In this document: positions 55,735 through 63,620 of the stretch, one piece after another
Layout: every line of letters starts with the position of its first letter
Numbering within the stretch: position 1 is the stretch's first letter
Origin: Prochlorococcus marinus CUG1416
GTDB taxonomy: Bacteria > Cyanobacteriota > Cyanobacteriia > PCC-6307 > Cyanobiaceae
Assembly: GCF_017695965.1 (NCBI RefSeq)
Contig: NZ_JAAORM010000002.1
Span: 558,001 to 622,000, forward strand
Direction of reading: 5' to 3'
Length of the DNA stretch: 64,000 nt
The notes under the pieces: model-generated
Told to the model about the DNA's origin: nothing
The model's database searches: none
Seen by the model: only the letters and a program-made list of their open reading frames with translations
Program-made: the position numbers and the translations under genes

Positions 55735-56919
55735 TTGAAAGATTTAACTAATTTAAAAACATATATTATTGACTCTGATGATCCACATGAGATTGATGAC
55801 GCTGTTTCATTAGAAATAAAAGAAGGAAATATAAAAAATTTATGGATTCATATTAGTAATCCATGCAAACTCTTTTTGCATGACTCTAATGTTGATTTAG
55901 ATGCAAGAAAGAGAAATAGCAGCTTGTATTTAATTGATCAATATGTCCCAATGCTACCTAAAGATATTCTTGAAAAGGCAAATCTAGCTCAAAATAAAAT
56001 TTCAGAAACTATTAGTGCAGCAATTGAATTCAATGAAGATGGATCAATAAATAATTATGAAATAACTGAAGCAATAATAAAACCAAAATATCAATTAACA
56101 TATGAAGATGCGAATGAAATATTAGAATTAGAACCTAAAGAAGAAATAGAATTAATTGAGATTAAAAATTTATTAGAAAAAAGTATTACATTCAGAAGGA
56201 AACAAGGAGCAATTATTTTTGAAAGTCCTAATAGTAAAATTAAATTATATAAGGATAAAGTTGTATTAAATAAATTAGAGAAAACAATATCACAAATTAT
56301 AATTGCAGAATCAATGATATTAATGGGTTATGTAATAAGTTTATTTTTAAATAAATATAACTTAGCAGCTGCATTTAGGATTCAGAAATTAAATTGCAAC
56401 CCATCCGAAATACTTAACAGATACAAGGATAGTGAAATTAAATATATAATATTAAAACAATATATGGGAAGAAGTTACATAACAACTAAGCCGGGAAATC
56501 ATGAATCATTAGGTCTTAATATGTATGTACAATCAACTTCACCACTTAGGAGATACCTTGATTTAATTATACAAAGACAAGTATATAATAAAATAAATAA
56601 TTACGAGATTCTAAGTATAAATTCAGTCTCTAAGATTATTGATTATTCGAAAAATAGACAAACAGAGAATAATAATATTGTTAAAAATGATAAATTTAAA
56701 TATTTAACATTATTTTTTAAGAATGAAAAAAAACCTTTTTATAAAATAATATTCGTTAAGTGGATTAATCATAAAAGAAATATTGCTCTGGTTTATTTTC
56801 CAGATTATTCACTAGAAATACTTATTACTCTTTTTGTATCAATAGAAATATATAGTAATAAAACATATAAAGTTAAATATGTAATAAATGATAGTAATCT
56901 TTTAGAGTTTATTTATTAA
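55735..56919 (+). CDS. Short RNase II/R family exoribonuclease
   Basis: The 394-residue protein is little more than the RNB catalytic domain. The acidic metal-binding block DSDDPHEIDDAVSLE lies at 13-27, LDARKRNSSLYLIDQYVPMLP follows, and the SPLRRYLDLIIQRQV motif comes near residue 275. RNase II and RNase R carry N-terminal cold-shock domains and a C-terminal S1 domain; here the former are absent and the last 60 residues are at most a divergent S1. It degrades RNA 3' to 5'. The start is TTG. Position after rpsR is typical of marine picocyanobacteria. Confidence 0.82.
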   Translation: MKDLTNLKTYIIDSDDPHEIDDAVSLEIKEGNIKNLWIHISNPCKLFLHDSNVDLDARKRNSSLYLIDQYVPMLPKDILEKANLAQNKISETISAAIEFNEDGSINNYEITEAIIKPKYQLTYEDANEILELEPKEEIELIEIKNLLEKSITFRRKQGAIIFESPNSKIKLYKDKVVLNKLEKTISQIIIAESMILMGYVISLFLNKYNLAAAFRIQKLNCNPSEILNRYKDSEIKYIILKQYMGRSYITTKPGNHESLGLNMYVQSTSPLRRYLDLIIQRQVYNKINNYEILSINSVSKIIDYSKNRQTENNNIVKNDKFKYLTLFFKNEKKPFYKIIFVKWINHKRNIALVYFPDYSLEILITLFVSIEIYSNKTYKVKYVINDSNLLEFIY

Positions 56920-56987
56920 TAGTATAATAAATATAATAGGTTTTTATTAGTTTAAAAAATATCTGTTAGTATAAATAAAAAAGCTTT

Positions 56988-58523
56988 ATGACTTTTGTCA
57001 TTACTTCCCCTTTATACTATGTTAATGATAAACCTCATTTAGGAAGTGTATATACAACAATAATTTGTGACTCAATAGCTAGGTATAAAAGGCTTATAGG
57101 TAAAAATGTTATTTTCATCACTGGTGTTGATGAACATGGTTTAAAAATACAAAGAACCGCTAATGAAAAAGGTATTGAACCAAAATCACATTGTGATGAA
57201 ATCTCAGAACTCTATAATATAAATTGGAAAAATTGGAATATATCCTTTGATAAATTTATAAGGACAAGTTCAAAAAATCATGAATTTGTTGTTAATGAAT
57301 TTTATGAAAGAGTAAAAGCATCAGATGATATCTATATGGGAGTTCAAAAAGGTTGGTATTGTGTTGGTTGTGAGGAATTTAAGGATAATCCAGAAAACTC
57401 ATCAACATACAAGTGCCCCATACATCAAAAAAATCTAGAATGGAAAAATGAAGAGAATCTATTTTTTAGGCTTTCGAAATATCAAAAAGAAATTGAGAAA
57501 ATAATCAACGAACCTTCTTTTATAGAGCCAATAGAAAGAAAGAATGAAATTATAAATTTTGTTTCTAGAGGTTTAAAGGATTTTTCAATTTCAAGAACAA
57601 ATGTCACATGGGGAATTCCTGTCCCTGGTTACGATAACCATACATTTTATGTATGGTTTGATGCTTTACTTGGATATGTAAGTGCTATTAGTTCCGATGC
57701 GACAGAACATTCATTGGAAAAATCAATTAATGGAGGATGGCCAGCTGATGTTCATTTAATTGGTAAAGATATTCTGAGATTCCATGCTGTATATTGGCCC
57801 GCAATGCTCATTTCTGCCAATATGAAAGTTCCTAAAAAGGTTTTTGGGCATGGGTTCCTTACGAGAGAGGGTCAAAAAATGGGTAAGAGTTTAGGGAATG
57901 TTCTCGACCCTGACTTACTACTTTCTAAATATGGAAATGATCCGGTAAGGTGGTACCTCATTAAAGACATATCACTAGGAAATGATGGAGATTTTCAAAA
58001 TAAAAGATTTGTTGACATTATCAACAATGACTTAGCTAATACAATTGGTAATTTACTAAATAGAACATCATCTATGTCTAGAAAATGGTTTGATAATAAA
58101 GTGCCAGATATAGAAAAGATATCAAATGAAAATAAATTAGAGAATTTTTCCAAAATTGCAGTAGAAAACTATATTCATAAATTTGATATCTACAAATTAG
58201 ATCTAGCAGCTAATGAAGTGCTTAGCCTTGCGATTAAAACTAATTTGTATTTAAATGATAACCAACCATGGATGTTGATAAAAGAAGAAAATAATTTGCC
58301 TTTTGTTAAAGAAATTATTTACAACGTATTAGAAAGTACAAGAATAATAGGATTATTATTATTACCATTATTGCCAGAATTATCATCAAAAATAAATGAA
58401 CAACTTGGTTCTACATACAATAAAGAAATTCCTTGGGAACAACAATTAAAATGGGGATTATTAGATAGTAACTCAAGTCTTCCTAAACCCACTCCAATAA
58501 TAAATAAGCTTGAGTATGAATAA
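56988..58523 (+). CDS. metG: Methionyl-tRNA synthetase
   Basis: The 511-residue class I synthetase has the HIGH-type motif in PLYYVNDKPHLGSVYTT, a single-zinc knuckle-like segment (WYCVGCEEF...YKCPIHQ), and the KMSKS-type motif as KMGKSLGNVLDP, with FHAVYWPAMLI before it. The C-terminal dimerisation domain of E. coli MetG is missing, which is usual for cyanobacteria. It charges both initiator and elongator tRNA-Met. Its end overlaps the LptC-like start by 8 bp. Confidence 0.95.
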   Translation: MTFVITSPLYYVNDKPHLGSVYTTIICDSIARYKRLIGKNVIFITGVDEHGLKIQRTANEKGIEPKSHCDEISELYNINWKNWNISFDKFIRTSSKNHEFVVNEFYERVKASDDIYMGVQKGWYCVGCEEFKDNPENSSTYKCPIHQKNLEWKNEENLFFRLSKYQKEIEKIINEPSFIEPIERKNEIINFVSRGLKDFSISRTNVTWGIPVPGYDNHTFYVWFDALLGYVSAISSDATEHSLEKSINGGWPADVHLIGKDILRFHAVYWPAMLISANMKVPKKVFGHGFLTREGQKMGKSLGNVLDPDLLLSKYGNDPVRWYLIKDISLGNDGDFQNKRFVDIINNDLANTIGNLLNRTSSMSRKWFDNKVPDIEKISNENKLENFSKIAVENYIHKFDIYKLDLAANEVLSLAIKTNLYLNDNQPWMLIKEENNLPFVKEIIYNVLESTRIIGLLLLPLLPELSSKINEQLGSTYNKEIPWEQQLKWGLLDSNSSLPKPTPIINKLEYE

Positions 58524-59139
58524 CTTTTATAGATTAATAATTCTCCTTCCAGTTTTTATTCTTGGATGTGCACCAAATTCAATCAAAGAAAATAAAATAA
58601 CACAAAAAATAGATAGTTTAGATATGAATATTTACTCTAAGAGTGGAGATAAAATATATTCTATTACTAGTCCAAACTCAATTTATAATAATAATGAACT
58701 AAGTTTCGAATTAAAAAGTCCAACAATAAATATTTTTAACGGTGAAGAAACTAAATATATTATTAATTCTGATTACTCTATATTATCTGACAACAATAAG
58801 CTCCTAAATTTAAAAGGAAATGTAAAATTAAAAACTCTAAAGCAAGATCAGGATTTTTTGTATGCAGATAACTTTATTTGGGATATTGAAAAGAATAGCT
58901 ATCTTTTAGAAGGAAATATAAGATTTGAAAATAACAATATCATCTTAAATTCAGGAAAAGCAAAGTTGGGGGCAGATAACATAATTGAATTTTTTACTCC
59001 AGTAAAATATATAATTAAGGATGATAATAACCAGAATAAATATGAAACAAACTCAGAAAATGCCTTCTATAATTTAAAAACAGAATCCGTCAGTTTTAAA
59101 GCAAAGGATAAAAGAGTTCGCTCAATAATTTATTTTTAA
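58516..59139 (+). CDS. LptC-like lipoprotein of lipopolysaccharide export
   Basis: From the ATG at 58516 the 207-residue protein has a lipoprotein signal LPVFILGCAPNS with the lipobox cysteine at about residue 18. A beta-rich body follows with repeated strand patterns (LNLKGNVKLKTLKQDQDFLYADNF, SYLLEGNIRFENNNIIL, DNIIEFFTPVKYII), as in the LptC/LptA jellyroll. It probably bridges the inner-membrane LPS exporter to LptA. A TTG start at 58510 is possible. The family call is from fold-like pattern, not from a sharp motif. Confidence 0.68.
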   Translation: MNNFYRLIILLPVFILGCAPNSIKENKITQKIDSLDMNIYSKSGDKIYSITSPNSIYNNNELSFELKSPTINIFNGEETKYIINSDYSILSDNNKLLNLKGNVKLKTLKQDQDFLYADNFIWDIEKNSYLLEGNIRFENNNIILNSGKAKLGADNIIEFFTPVKYIIKDDNNQNKYETNSENAFYNLKTESVSFKAKDKRVRSIIYF

Positions 59140-59762
59140 ATATTATTTTTTGCAAAAATATTATTAATTTTCTTTGACCAGTTATTTATCCATCTTTCAT
59201 CAGACTTAGTAAAACATTTTGCACTCCAACCTCCTATCAATATAAAAGCCTTCTTATTTATAGGTACAACTAAAATAGATGGAATATCGGGACAGAAATT
59301 ATAAAATTCATCTCTTCCTGGATAAAATTTAGTGTTTACTAATGATAATAATTTCATATCTTTTATTGATCTCAGACAAGTTTCTCCAGGGTTAAACTCC
59401 TTATTTGAAGTAATTCCTCTTCTCAATATATTTACTCCATCATTGTGAATTAATATTGCTGCTGCTGCAGTAGAAGTTAATATTGCTTCAGATCCCCATG
59501 CAAGTTCATCAATAACATCATCAGGAATGTTTTTGTCGAAGAGAAACTTATTTTCTCCTTTTAGATCAGCCTTCTCACCTGCTAAGGGTTCAAATTGTTT
59601 AAATAAGAAACCTATCAAAATAATAATTAATGAAGCTATTGCAGCTATTACTTGTGCTCGTTCGAGTTCAGGAGTAATTATCTCTATCGAAAAGAAATTT
59701 GCTATTTGAAAAATAAATAGTATCGTGCCGATTAATACTAGAGATTTCCCATTGAATCCCAT
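59136..59762 (-). CDS. Cofactor assembly of complex C subunit (CCB2/CCB4-like)
   Basis: The 208-residue protein begins with two membrane spans (about 7-28 and 37-55) followed by a soluble GAF-like part with IDELAWGSEAILTSTAAAAILIHNDG and FILIGGWSAKCFTKSDERWI. This fits the CCB2/CCB4 family that attaches haem ci to cytochrome b6 of the b6f complex. The WGS..LL.T and GGW..R-like positions are conserved in the family as I recall. It converges on the LptC-like gene with a 4-bp overlap. Confidence 0.72.
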   Translation of the reverse strand: MGFNGKSLVLIGTILFIFQIANFFSIEIITPELERAQVIAAIASLIIILIGFLFKQFEPLAGEKADLKGENKFLFDKNIPDDVIDELAWGSEAILTSTAAAAILIHNDGVNILRRGITSNKEFNPGETCLRSIKDMKLLSLVNTKFYPGRDEFYNFCPDIPSILVVPINKKAFILIGGWSAKCFTKSDERWINNWSKKINNIFAKNNI

Positions 59763-59873
59763 ATATAAAATATGTTAATTCTATTTCAATTATGAAAATA
59801 TTATATTGGTTAGTACGCTCAAAAATACTCAAACATATTGTTTTTAATATATAATTAATCAAAACCTTTTAAA

Positions 59874-60185
59874 ATGAACCTAAACTTTAATAAATATCTT
59901 TTTTCTTTTATTATTACTGGTTTAATATTTATCCTTATTCCTGCAACTACATACGCAGAAGGTGTTAGCAATATAAACAGACTTTTTGTTGTAACTCCAC
60001 AAAGGACAATTATCAATTACGAAAAAAGTCAGCCTTCATCTATTGACAACCCTGTAGTGGATCCAAACTTTAACGTCATGAGATCTGATGATACTCTTAG
60101 TTCTACTGCTACTTATATAGTTGTTGGTTTATTAATTGCTGCCACGATTATTCCCTTAGCTACTTGGTGGTATTTCTCTAAATAA
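59874..60185 (+). CDS. Exported single-span protein, conserved, function unknown
   Basis: The 103-residue protein has an N-terminal signal peptide (8-28, cut likely after TYA at about 28), a polar middle (NRLFVVTPQRTIINYEKSQ) and a C-terminal membrane span (about 79-98) ending WWYFSK. The layout predicts a small protein anchored in the thylakoid or plasma membrane with its body outside the cytoplasm. I do not recognise a named family. It lies 10 bp before cobU. Confidence 0.6.
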   Translation: MNLNFNKYLFSFIITGLIFILIPATTYAEGVSNINRLFVVTPQRTIINYEKSQPSSIDNPVVDPNFNVMRSDDTLSSTATYIVVGLLIAATIIPLATWWYFSK

Positions 60186-60195
60186 TAGAGAATTC

Positions 60196-60756
60196 ATGAA
60201 TTCCCATGATTTAAGTAATAGATATGATTTATCTAATATTATTTTTATTACAGGTGGAACAAAAAGTGGTAAAAGTGAATTTGCAGAACATTTAGCAAAG
60301 GAATTTAAAAATTTATCATATGTTGCATTATCAAAAAACAACCCCAACGATAAAGAATGGCAAAAAAAAATTAATTTACATCGAAATAGAAGGCCAAAAG
60401 ATTGGATATTAATTGAGACAACAGATTTATTAAATACATTAAAAAAAGAGGAGGGTCCATTATTAATAGACTCGATTGGAGGTTTTGTTATGGAAAGTAT
60501 TGAACGAGATCACAAAGAATGGTCAACAAAGATGCATTCACTAATAGTTCTTTTAATAAAAAGAAAAAACATAACATTTATTGTTGGAGAGCAAGTTGGT
60601 TGGAGTTTGGTCTCAGAATATAAAATTGGTAATACTTATATTGAAAGAATTGGTGAGCTTCAAAAGAAAATAACCAAAATTTCGAAAGATAATTGGCTTG
60701 CAATAAATGGTAGAGCTATCAAAATAGATGAAATAAGTTTAGAAATACCTACGTAA
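60196..60756 (+). CDS. cobU: Adenosylcobinamide kinase / adenosylcobinamide-phosphate guanylyltransferase
   Basis: The 186-residue protein has the P-loop GGTKSGKS at 20-27 and the CobU segment LHRNRRPKDWILIE with the histidine that carries GMP, then LLIDSIGGFVMESI. It phosphorylates adenosylcobinamide and adds GMP in the nucleotide-loop assembly of B12. Size is typical. It fits with CobN and B12-dependent MetH encoded elsewhere in the window. The stop is 2 bp before the trmL start. Confidence 0.9.
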   Translation: MNSHDLSNRYDLSNIIFITGGTKSGKSEFAEHLAKEFKNLSYVALSKNNPNDKEWQKKINLHRNRRPKDWILIETTDLLNTLKKEEGPLLIDSIGGFVMESIERDHKEWSTKMHSLIVLLIKRKNITFIVGEQVGWSLVSEYKIGNTYIERIGELQKKITKISKDNWLAINGRAIKIDEISLEIPT

Positions 60757-60758
60757 AA

Positions 60759-61241
60759 TTGGAAGTTGCTCTTTTTGAACCTAGAATCCCCCAAAATACT
60801 GGTAATATTGCCAGGTCATGCGCTGCATTTAACATTCCTTTAAATCTTATAGAGCCCTTAGGTTTTAAACTAGAAGATAAATATTTAAAAAGAGCAGGAT
60901 TAGACTATTGGCCACTAGTTACTGTTAATAAGTATGGAAATTTTGATAAATTTATAGAGAACAAATTAACTAATAGAATAATTTCCTTTAGTAAAAAAAA
61001 TGGTATCTACTTGAAGGATTTTAAATTTCAGGAAGAAGATGTTTTGCTATTTGGAAGGGAAGATTCTGGATTGCCAAATTACATTATTGATAAAAGCGAT
61101 TTTTTAATATCAATATTTATGCCAAATTTGCAAACCGGATCAAATGATCAAAAAGGTGTTAGGAGTTTAAATCTTTCTGTAGCATGCGGTATTGCTATAT
61201 ATGAGGCTAATAAACAAATAAATTTTGAAAATGATAATTAA
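60759..61241 (+). CDS. trmL: tRNA (cytidine/uridine-34-2'-O)-methyltransferase
   Basis: The 160-residue SPOUT enzyme has the three knot motifs: FEPRIPQNTGNIARSCAAF near the N-terminus, LLFGREDSGLP, and SLNLSVACGIAIYEA at the C-terminus. TrmL methylates the wobble base ribose of tRNA-Leu. It is a minimal domain without an RNA-binding extension. The start is TTG at 60759, 2 bp after cobU. Downstream comes tRNA-Met. Confidence 0.9.
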   Translation: MEVALFEPRIPQNTGNIARSCAAFNIPLNLIEPLGFKLEDKYLKRAGLDYWPLVTVNKYGNFDKFIENKLTNRIISFSKKNGIYLKDFKFQEEDVLLFGREDSGLPNYIIDKSDFLISIFMPNLQTGSNDQKGVRSLNLSVACGIAIYEANKQINFENDN

Positions 61242-61270
61242 GTACAAACAATGTTTTACAATATTCCCAT

Positions 61271-61344
<74 letters not shown>

Positions 61345-61359
61345 TAAAAAACAATAGCA

Positions 61360-61524
61360 ATGAAAGAAGACATCAATTGGAAGCAAGAGATCCTTGCAAG
61401 TAAGAAGTTTAATAATAAATTTTCAAAGAAAATATTAAAAAAAGGTGCAAAGAATTATATACAAGAAATTTATATGGGAAATATGTATTCCAGATGGAGA
61501 AAAAATAGAGAGCTAACTAAATAA
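61360..61524 (+). CDS. 54-residue basic protein, function unknown
   Basis: The frame starts at an ATG 15 bp after tRNA-Met and reads MKEDINWKQEILASKK, then IQEIYMGNMYSRWRKNREL near the end. It is rich in Lys, with aromatic residues in a pattern that looks conserved rather than random. There is no membrane span or signal. It may bind nucleic acid, judging only from charge. I recognise no family. The closeness to the tRNA suggests cotranscription. Confidence 0.55.
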   Translation: MKEDINWKQEILASKKFNNKFSKKILKKGAKNYIQEIYMGNMYSRWRKNRELTK

Positions 61525-61808
61525 CAAATACCAAAATACAAAAAGCTATGTTTAACAACAAGCTAATGGTTTTAGAATTAATTCTCATAACTATCTAACT
61601 TTAGTAAGCTTGATTTCTCTCCTAACAAGTAATGCTATAACAACAACACACATATTCATTAGAAATACGTCTAATGGCATTAAATGAAAAGATCTCTACT
61701 CAATTAATAGCAATGATATTGGTGTGCTAATTAATAAAGAATCACTAATCGTTGTATACCAAGCAATGTTGATCGGATGGATTTAATTCACATTCCTTAT
61801 CCATTTAA
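61525..61808. other. 284-bp stretch with little coding signal
   Basis: No long frame is supported. The only candidate is a 29-codon leftward ORF at 61591-61680. The rest shows no hairpin with a T-run and no tRNA. The sequence is slightly less AT-skewed than neighbouring spacers and could hold decayed coding sequence. Confidence 0.4.
61591..61680 (-). CDS. Possible 29-residue membrane microprotein
   Basis: The frame from the ATG at 61680 reads MPLDVFLMNMCVVVIALLVR followed by a basic tail ending LTKVR. A hydrophobic core of about 15 residues and the basic end form a plausible single-span topology. No good ribosome-binding site is visible and the length is within chance for AT-rich DNA. Confidence 0.28.
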   Translation of the reverse strand: MPLDVFLMNMCVVVIALLVRREIKLTKVR

Positions 61809-62075
61809 TTAAGATAGGTCAGTTGATACTCCCTGCTCTTTCATTAAATCCTTGATAGTTGAATAATCCTTTCCATTATCAAGATCTTTTATGTTCTTAT
61901 CTTGGATGCTAAATGTATTTTTTAGTTTCATGGTATTTACCTCGTAATAATCTCTATGGTCTATCCATTTAGGTAGTTTGCTAAGAATTTTATGTGTGCG
62001 GTAAGAGGTACTAAATTGTACGGATTGAGGATCAAAAAGAATCAACTGATTTCGAGAGATCGAGATAAAAAACAT
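61809..62075 (-). CDS. Hypothetical protein, 88 residues (longer GTG start at 62120)
   Basis: From the ATG at 62075 the protein reads MFFISISRNQLILFDPQSVQ..., then KWIDHRDYYEVNTMKLKNTF and a polar end EQGVSTDLS. A GTG start at 62120 would give 103 residues. I prefer 62075 because the extra part covers TCTTATATGAGAC at 62096-62108, a motif that lies outside genes in its copies near 52 kb and whose reverse strand gives a TATAAG -10-like box at a suitable distance. No domain, span or signal is seen. Confidence 0.5.
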   Translation of the reverse strand: MFFISISRNQLILFDPQSVQFSTSYRTHKILSKLPKWIDHRDYYEVNTMKLKNTFSIQDKNIKDLDNGKDYSTIKDLMKEQGVSTDLS

Positions 62076-62167
62076 TTTTGAGAGAATCTTGGGATTCTTA
62101 TATGAGACCTGATATGCCACTCTGATTTTACTTAGCTATAAAGATAAAGTGGGCTTAAGAAGGAGTA

Positions 62168-62218
62168 ATGAATAACTTAATTAGCCCTTTAGCACTTGGA
62201 AAAGTATTAAAGAATTAA
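62168..62218 (+). CDS. Possible 16-codon ORF behind a strong Shine-Dalgarno
   Basis: AAGGAG lies 3 bases before an ATG that opens MNNLISPLALGKVLKN then stop. Strong Shine-Dalgarno sequences are uncommon in this window, which makes the site stand out. It could be a leader peptide, a microprotein or the remnant of a longer gene. It is upstream of clpS by 137 bp. Length alone gives no proof of translation. Confidence 0.25.
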   Translation: MNNLISPLALGKVLKN

Positions 62219-62355
62219 GATTTAACTCCACAAAATGACTAGCAAGTAGTCTTACTATCTATAAGGAAAACCGCAACATGGTCTGCCATTCATAGACTTG
62301 CAAGAAGACTAGAATTTAAGCAGTCAGTAGTTAATCAAAAGAAACAACATTAACA

Positions 62356-62652
62356 ATGGAATTATCTACCACTTCACCTACTACAGTCTTAGAACCAAAC
62401 ACAGCAAAACATAAATATCCAGAAGCAAGAGTGATAGTTCTTGATGATAATTTTAATACGTTTCAACATGTAGCAAACTCCCTTTCGGCAATAATTCCAG
62501 GAATGAGTGAAAAGAGATCATGGGATCTAGCCATTGAAGTAGACCAGTCAGGTTCGGCAGAAGTATGGAGAGGTAATTTTGAACAGGCTGAGTTTTATCA
62601 CGAGCAACTGGTAAGTAAAGGTTTAACTATGGCGCCAATTGAGAAAACATAA
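62356..62652 (+). CDS. clpS: ClpS-family protease adaptor
   Basis: The 98-residue protein has a variable, Thr/Ser-rich N-terminus (1-25) and the ClpS core ARVIVLDDNFNTFQHVANSLSAIIPGM, then EVDQSGSAEVWRGNFEQAEFYHEQLVSKGLTMAPIEKT. ClpS binds N-degron substrates and feeds them to ClpAP or ClpCP. Cyanobacteria often have two ClpS forms; the DDNFNT box and lack of a clear EVH/VHx motif suggest this is the divergent one. It has a 235-bp upstream spacer. Confidence 0.82.
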   Translation: MELSTTSPTTVLEPNTAKHKYPEARVIVLDDNFNTFQHVANSLSAIIPGMSEKRSWDLAIEVDQSGSAEVWRGNFEQAEFYHEQLVSKGLTMAPIEKT

Positions 62653-62753
62653 AGATATATAAAAGTGATAGAAAATTTTTTTAGGTTATAAATTCGAAGC
62701 TTTCAAGATTTAAAAGAGTTCAAAATAATCAAATAGTCGGATTAATAAGCGTT

Positions 62754-62906
62754 TCATTTATTTACTACTTTTCCTCCATATTGCCTAACAATTTTATCAA
62801 GCAAAATACGCATATCTTTATTTTTAAGCTTCTCTATTTGCTGCAGATTTTCAAGAAGATCACATATTTGATCCTGTGTGTCTTCATTTAATTCTGTTAC
62901 TGGCAT
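62754..62906 (-). CDS. 50-residue helical protein, function unknown
   Basis: The frame from the ATG at 62906 reads MPVTELNEDTQDQICDLLEN..., then LQQIEKLKNKDMRILLDKIVRQYGG and ends KVVNK. The regular spacing of Leu and Ile suggests two amphipathic helices. There is no membrane span. Coding-like composition and a clean start make it likely real; I recall similar short proteins in Prochlorococcus but no function. Confidence 0.55.
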   Translation of the reverse strand: MPVTELNEDTQDQICDLLENLQQIEKLKNKDMRILLDKIVRQYGGKVVNK

Positions 62907-63164
62907 TAATATATATTATTTGGGTCTTCTAATTTTAGATCTAAAGGCAATACACATGTTTATTGTATTAATATTTTTATATTGCTATTTATTTAAAGCG
63001 GACTAAGGTTCATTTCTCCCCGAGAATTTAGTCCGCTGATTTTTTAGGATTAAATTAATTTTAGGCTCACTTTTTTTTAGGAATTGTTTATGAAGGGTTT
63101 CATAAATATTCATTATTATTTATTTCTTCATTTCATAGAAAAGGTATCTTACATGAACAAAACT
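62907..63164. other. Spacer with terminator-like hairpin and a second short hairpin
   Basis: The interval holds the AGCGGACTAA hairpin and a perfect 8-bp stem TTTATGAA-GGGT-TTCATAAA at 63087-63106. No open frame of coding character is seen on either strand. The operator-like AGTGTGACACT lies just beyond at 63166. A small RNA gene is the most likely content. Confidence 0.4.
62997..63045 (+). terminator. Strong hairpin followed by T-run; possible 3' end of a small RNA
   Basis: AGCGGACTAA (62997-63006) and TTAGTCCGCT (63028-63037) are exact complements, GC-richer than the surroundings, with a 21-nt loop holding a nested TTCTC/GAGAA stem. GATTTTTT follows on the plus strand, as in intrinsic terminators. 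The nearest rightward gene, clpS, ends 345 bp upstream, so the hairpin may instead end an independent small RNA starting near 62950-62990. Confidence 0.5.
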
Positions 63165-63165
63165 A

Positions 63166-63176
63166 AGTGTGACACT
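63166..63176. promoter_or_regulatory. AGTGTGACACT palindrome (operator-like copy 1)
   Basis: An 11-bp palindrome AGTGT-G-ACACT, extended to 13 bp by flanking A and T, lies 1 bp beyond the stop codon of the ribbon-helix-helix gene. Two related copies precede that gene's start at 63558 and 63580. The match to those copies makes a common binding protein likely. Confidence 0.5.
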
Positions 63177-63177
63177 T

Positions 63178-63543
63178 TTATTCGATAATATTGTTATTTT
63201 GCTTCATAACTTTTTTAAAGTACTTAAACTCGATAAATTCATGCATCATTTTGATATCATCGGATAAGACTTTTTTATTAACTGTATAATCATCACTATG
63301 ACTTGGGGACTTATTATTTTTAGGGAATGTTTCTTGTTCTATGAAATCATTAATGAAGTTCAAATTTTCTCTTGTTTTATGAGGAAAAGAGTCACTTAAT
63401 ACACCTCTAGACCTTAATGCTTCTTCAACCAATAAACCTGTAACTTTTGATTGACTAAATTCATTAGCTCTACACAATTTATCAATAATATCGTGAACTT
63501 TTTCACTCGGTAGAAACCCAATTCTTTTCCTTTGAGAGGGCAT
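63178..63543 (-). CDS. Small ribbon-helix-helix type regulator
   Basis: The 121-residue protein begins MPSQRKRIGFLPSEKVHDII, then DKLCRANEFSQSKVTGLLVEEALRSRG, the strand-helix-helix pattern of Arc/CopG-type DNA-binding proteins (about residues 5-47). The remaining 70 residues are polar with a likely oligomer or partner-binding role and a Lys/Asn-rich end. Two palindromes AGTGTCACACT (63558) and AGTGTTGCACT (63580) sit directly upstream on both sides of a TAATAT box, and a third follows the gene, suggesting autoregulation. No toxin gene of known type is adjacent. Confidence 0.6.
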   Translation of the reverse strand: MPSQRKRIGFLPSEKVHDIIDKLCRANEFSQSKVTGLLVEEALRSRGVLSDSFPHKTRENLNFINDFIEQETFPKNNKSPSHSDDYTVNKKVLSDDIKMMHEFIEFKYFKKVMKQNNNIIE

Positions 63544-63557
63544 AATAATAAATTTTT

Positions 63558-63590
63558 AGTGTCACACTTGCATATTACAAGTGTTGCACT
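63558..63590. promoter_or_regulatory. Paired AGTGnnnCACT palindromes around a -10-like box
   Basis: AGTGTCACACT (63558-63568) and AGTGTTGCACT (63580-63590) are centred 22 bp apart, about two helical turns. Between them, on the leftward strand, TGTAATAT (TAATAT at 63577-63572) resembles an extended -10 box for the regulator gene starting at 63543. On the other side TATATT at 63592-63597 could serve the rightward ORF at 63621. The layout fits a shared, autorepressed divergent promoter. Confidence 0.55.
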
Positions 63591-63620
63591 ATATTTAATT
63601 TAAGTCAACTAATTTTTGTT

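Noticed and set aside
57880-57896. KMGKS in place of KMSKS in MetG as a damaged active site
   Set aside because: I recall KMGKSLGN as usual in cyanobacterial and plastid methionyl-tRNA synthetases.
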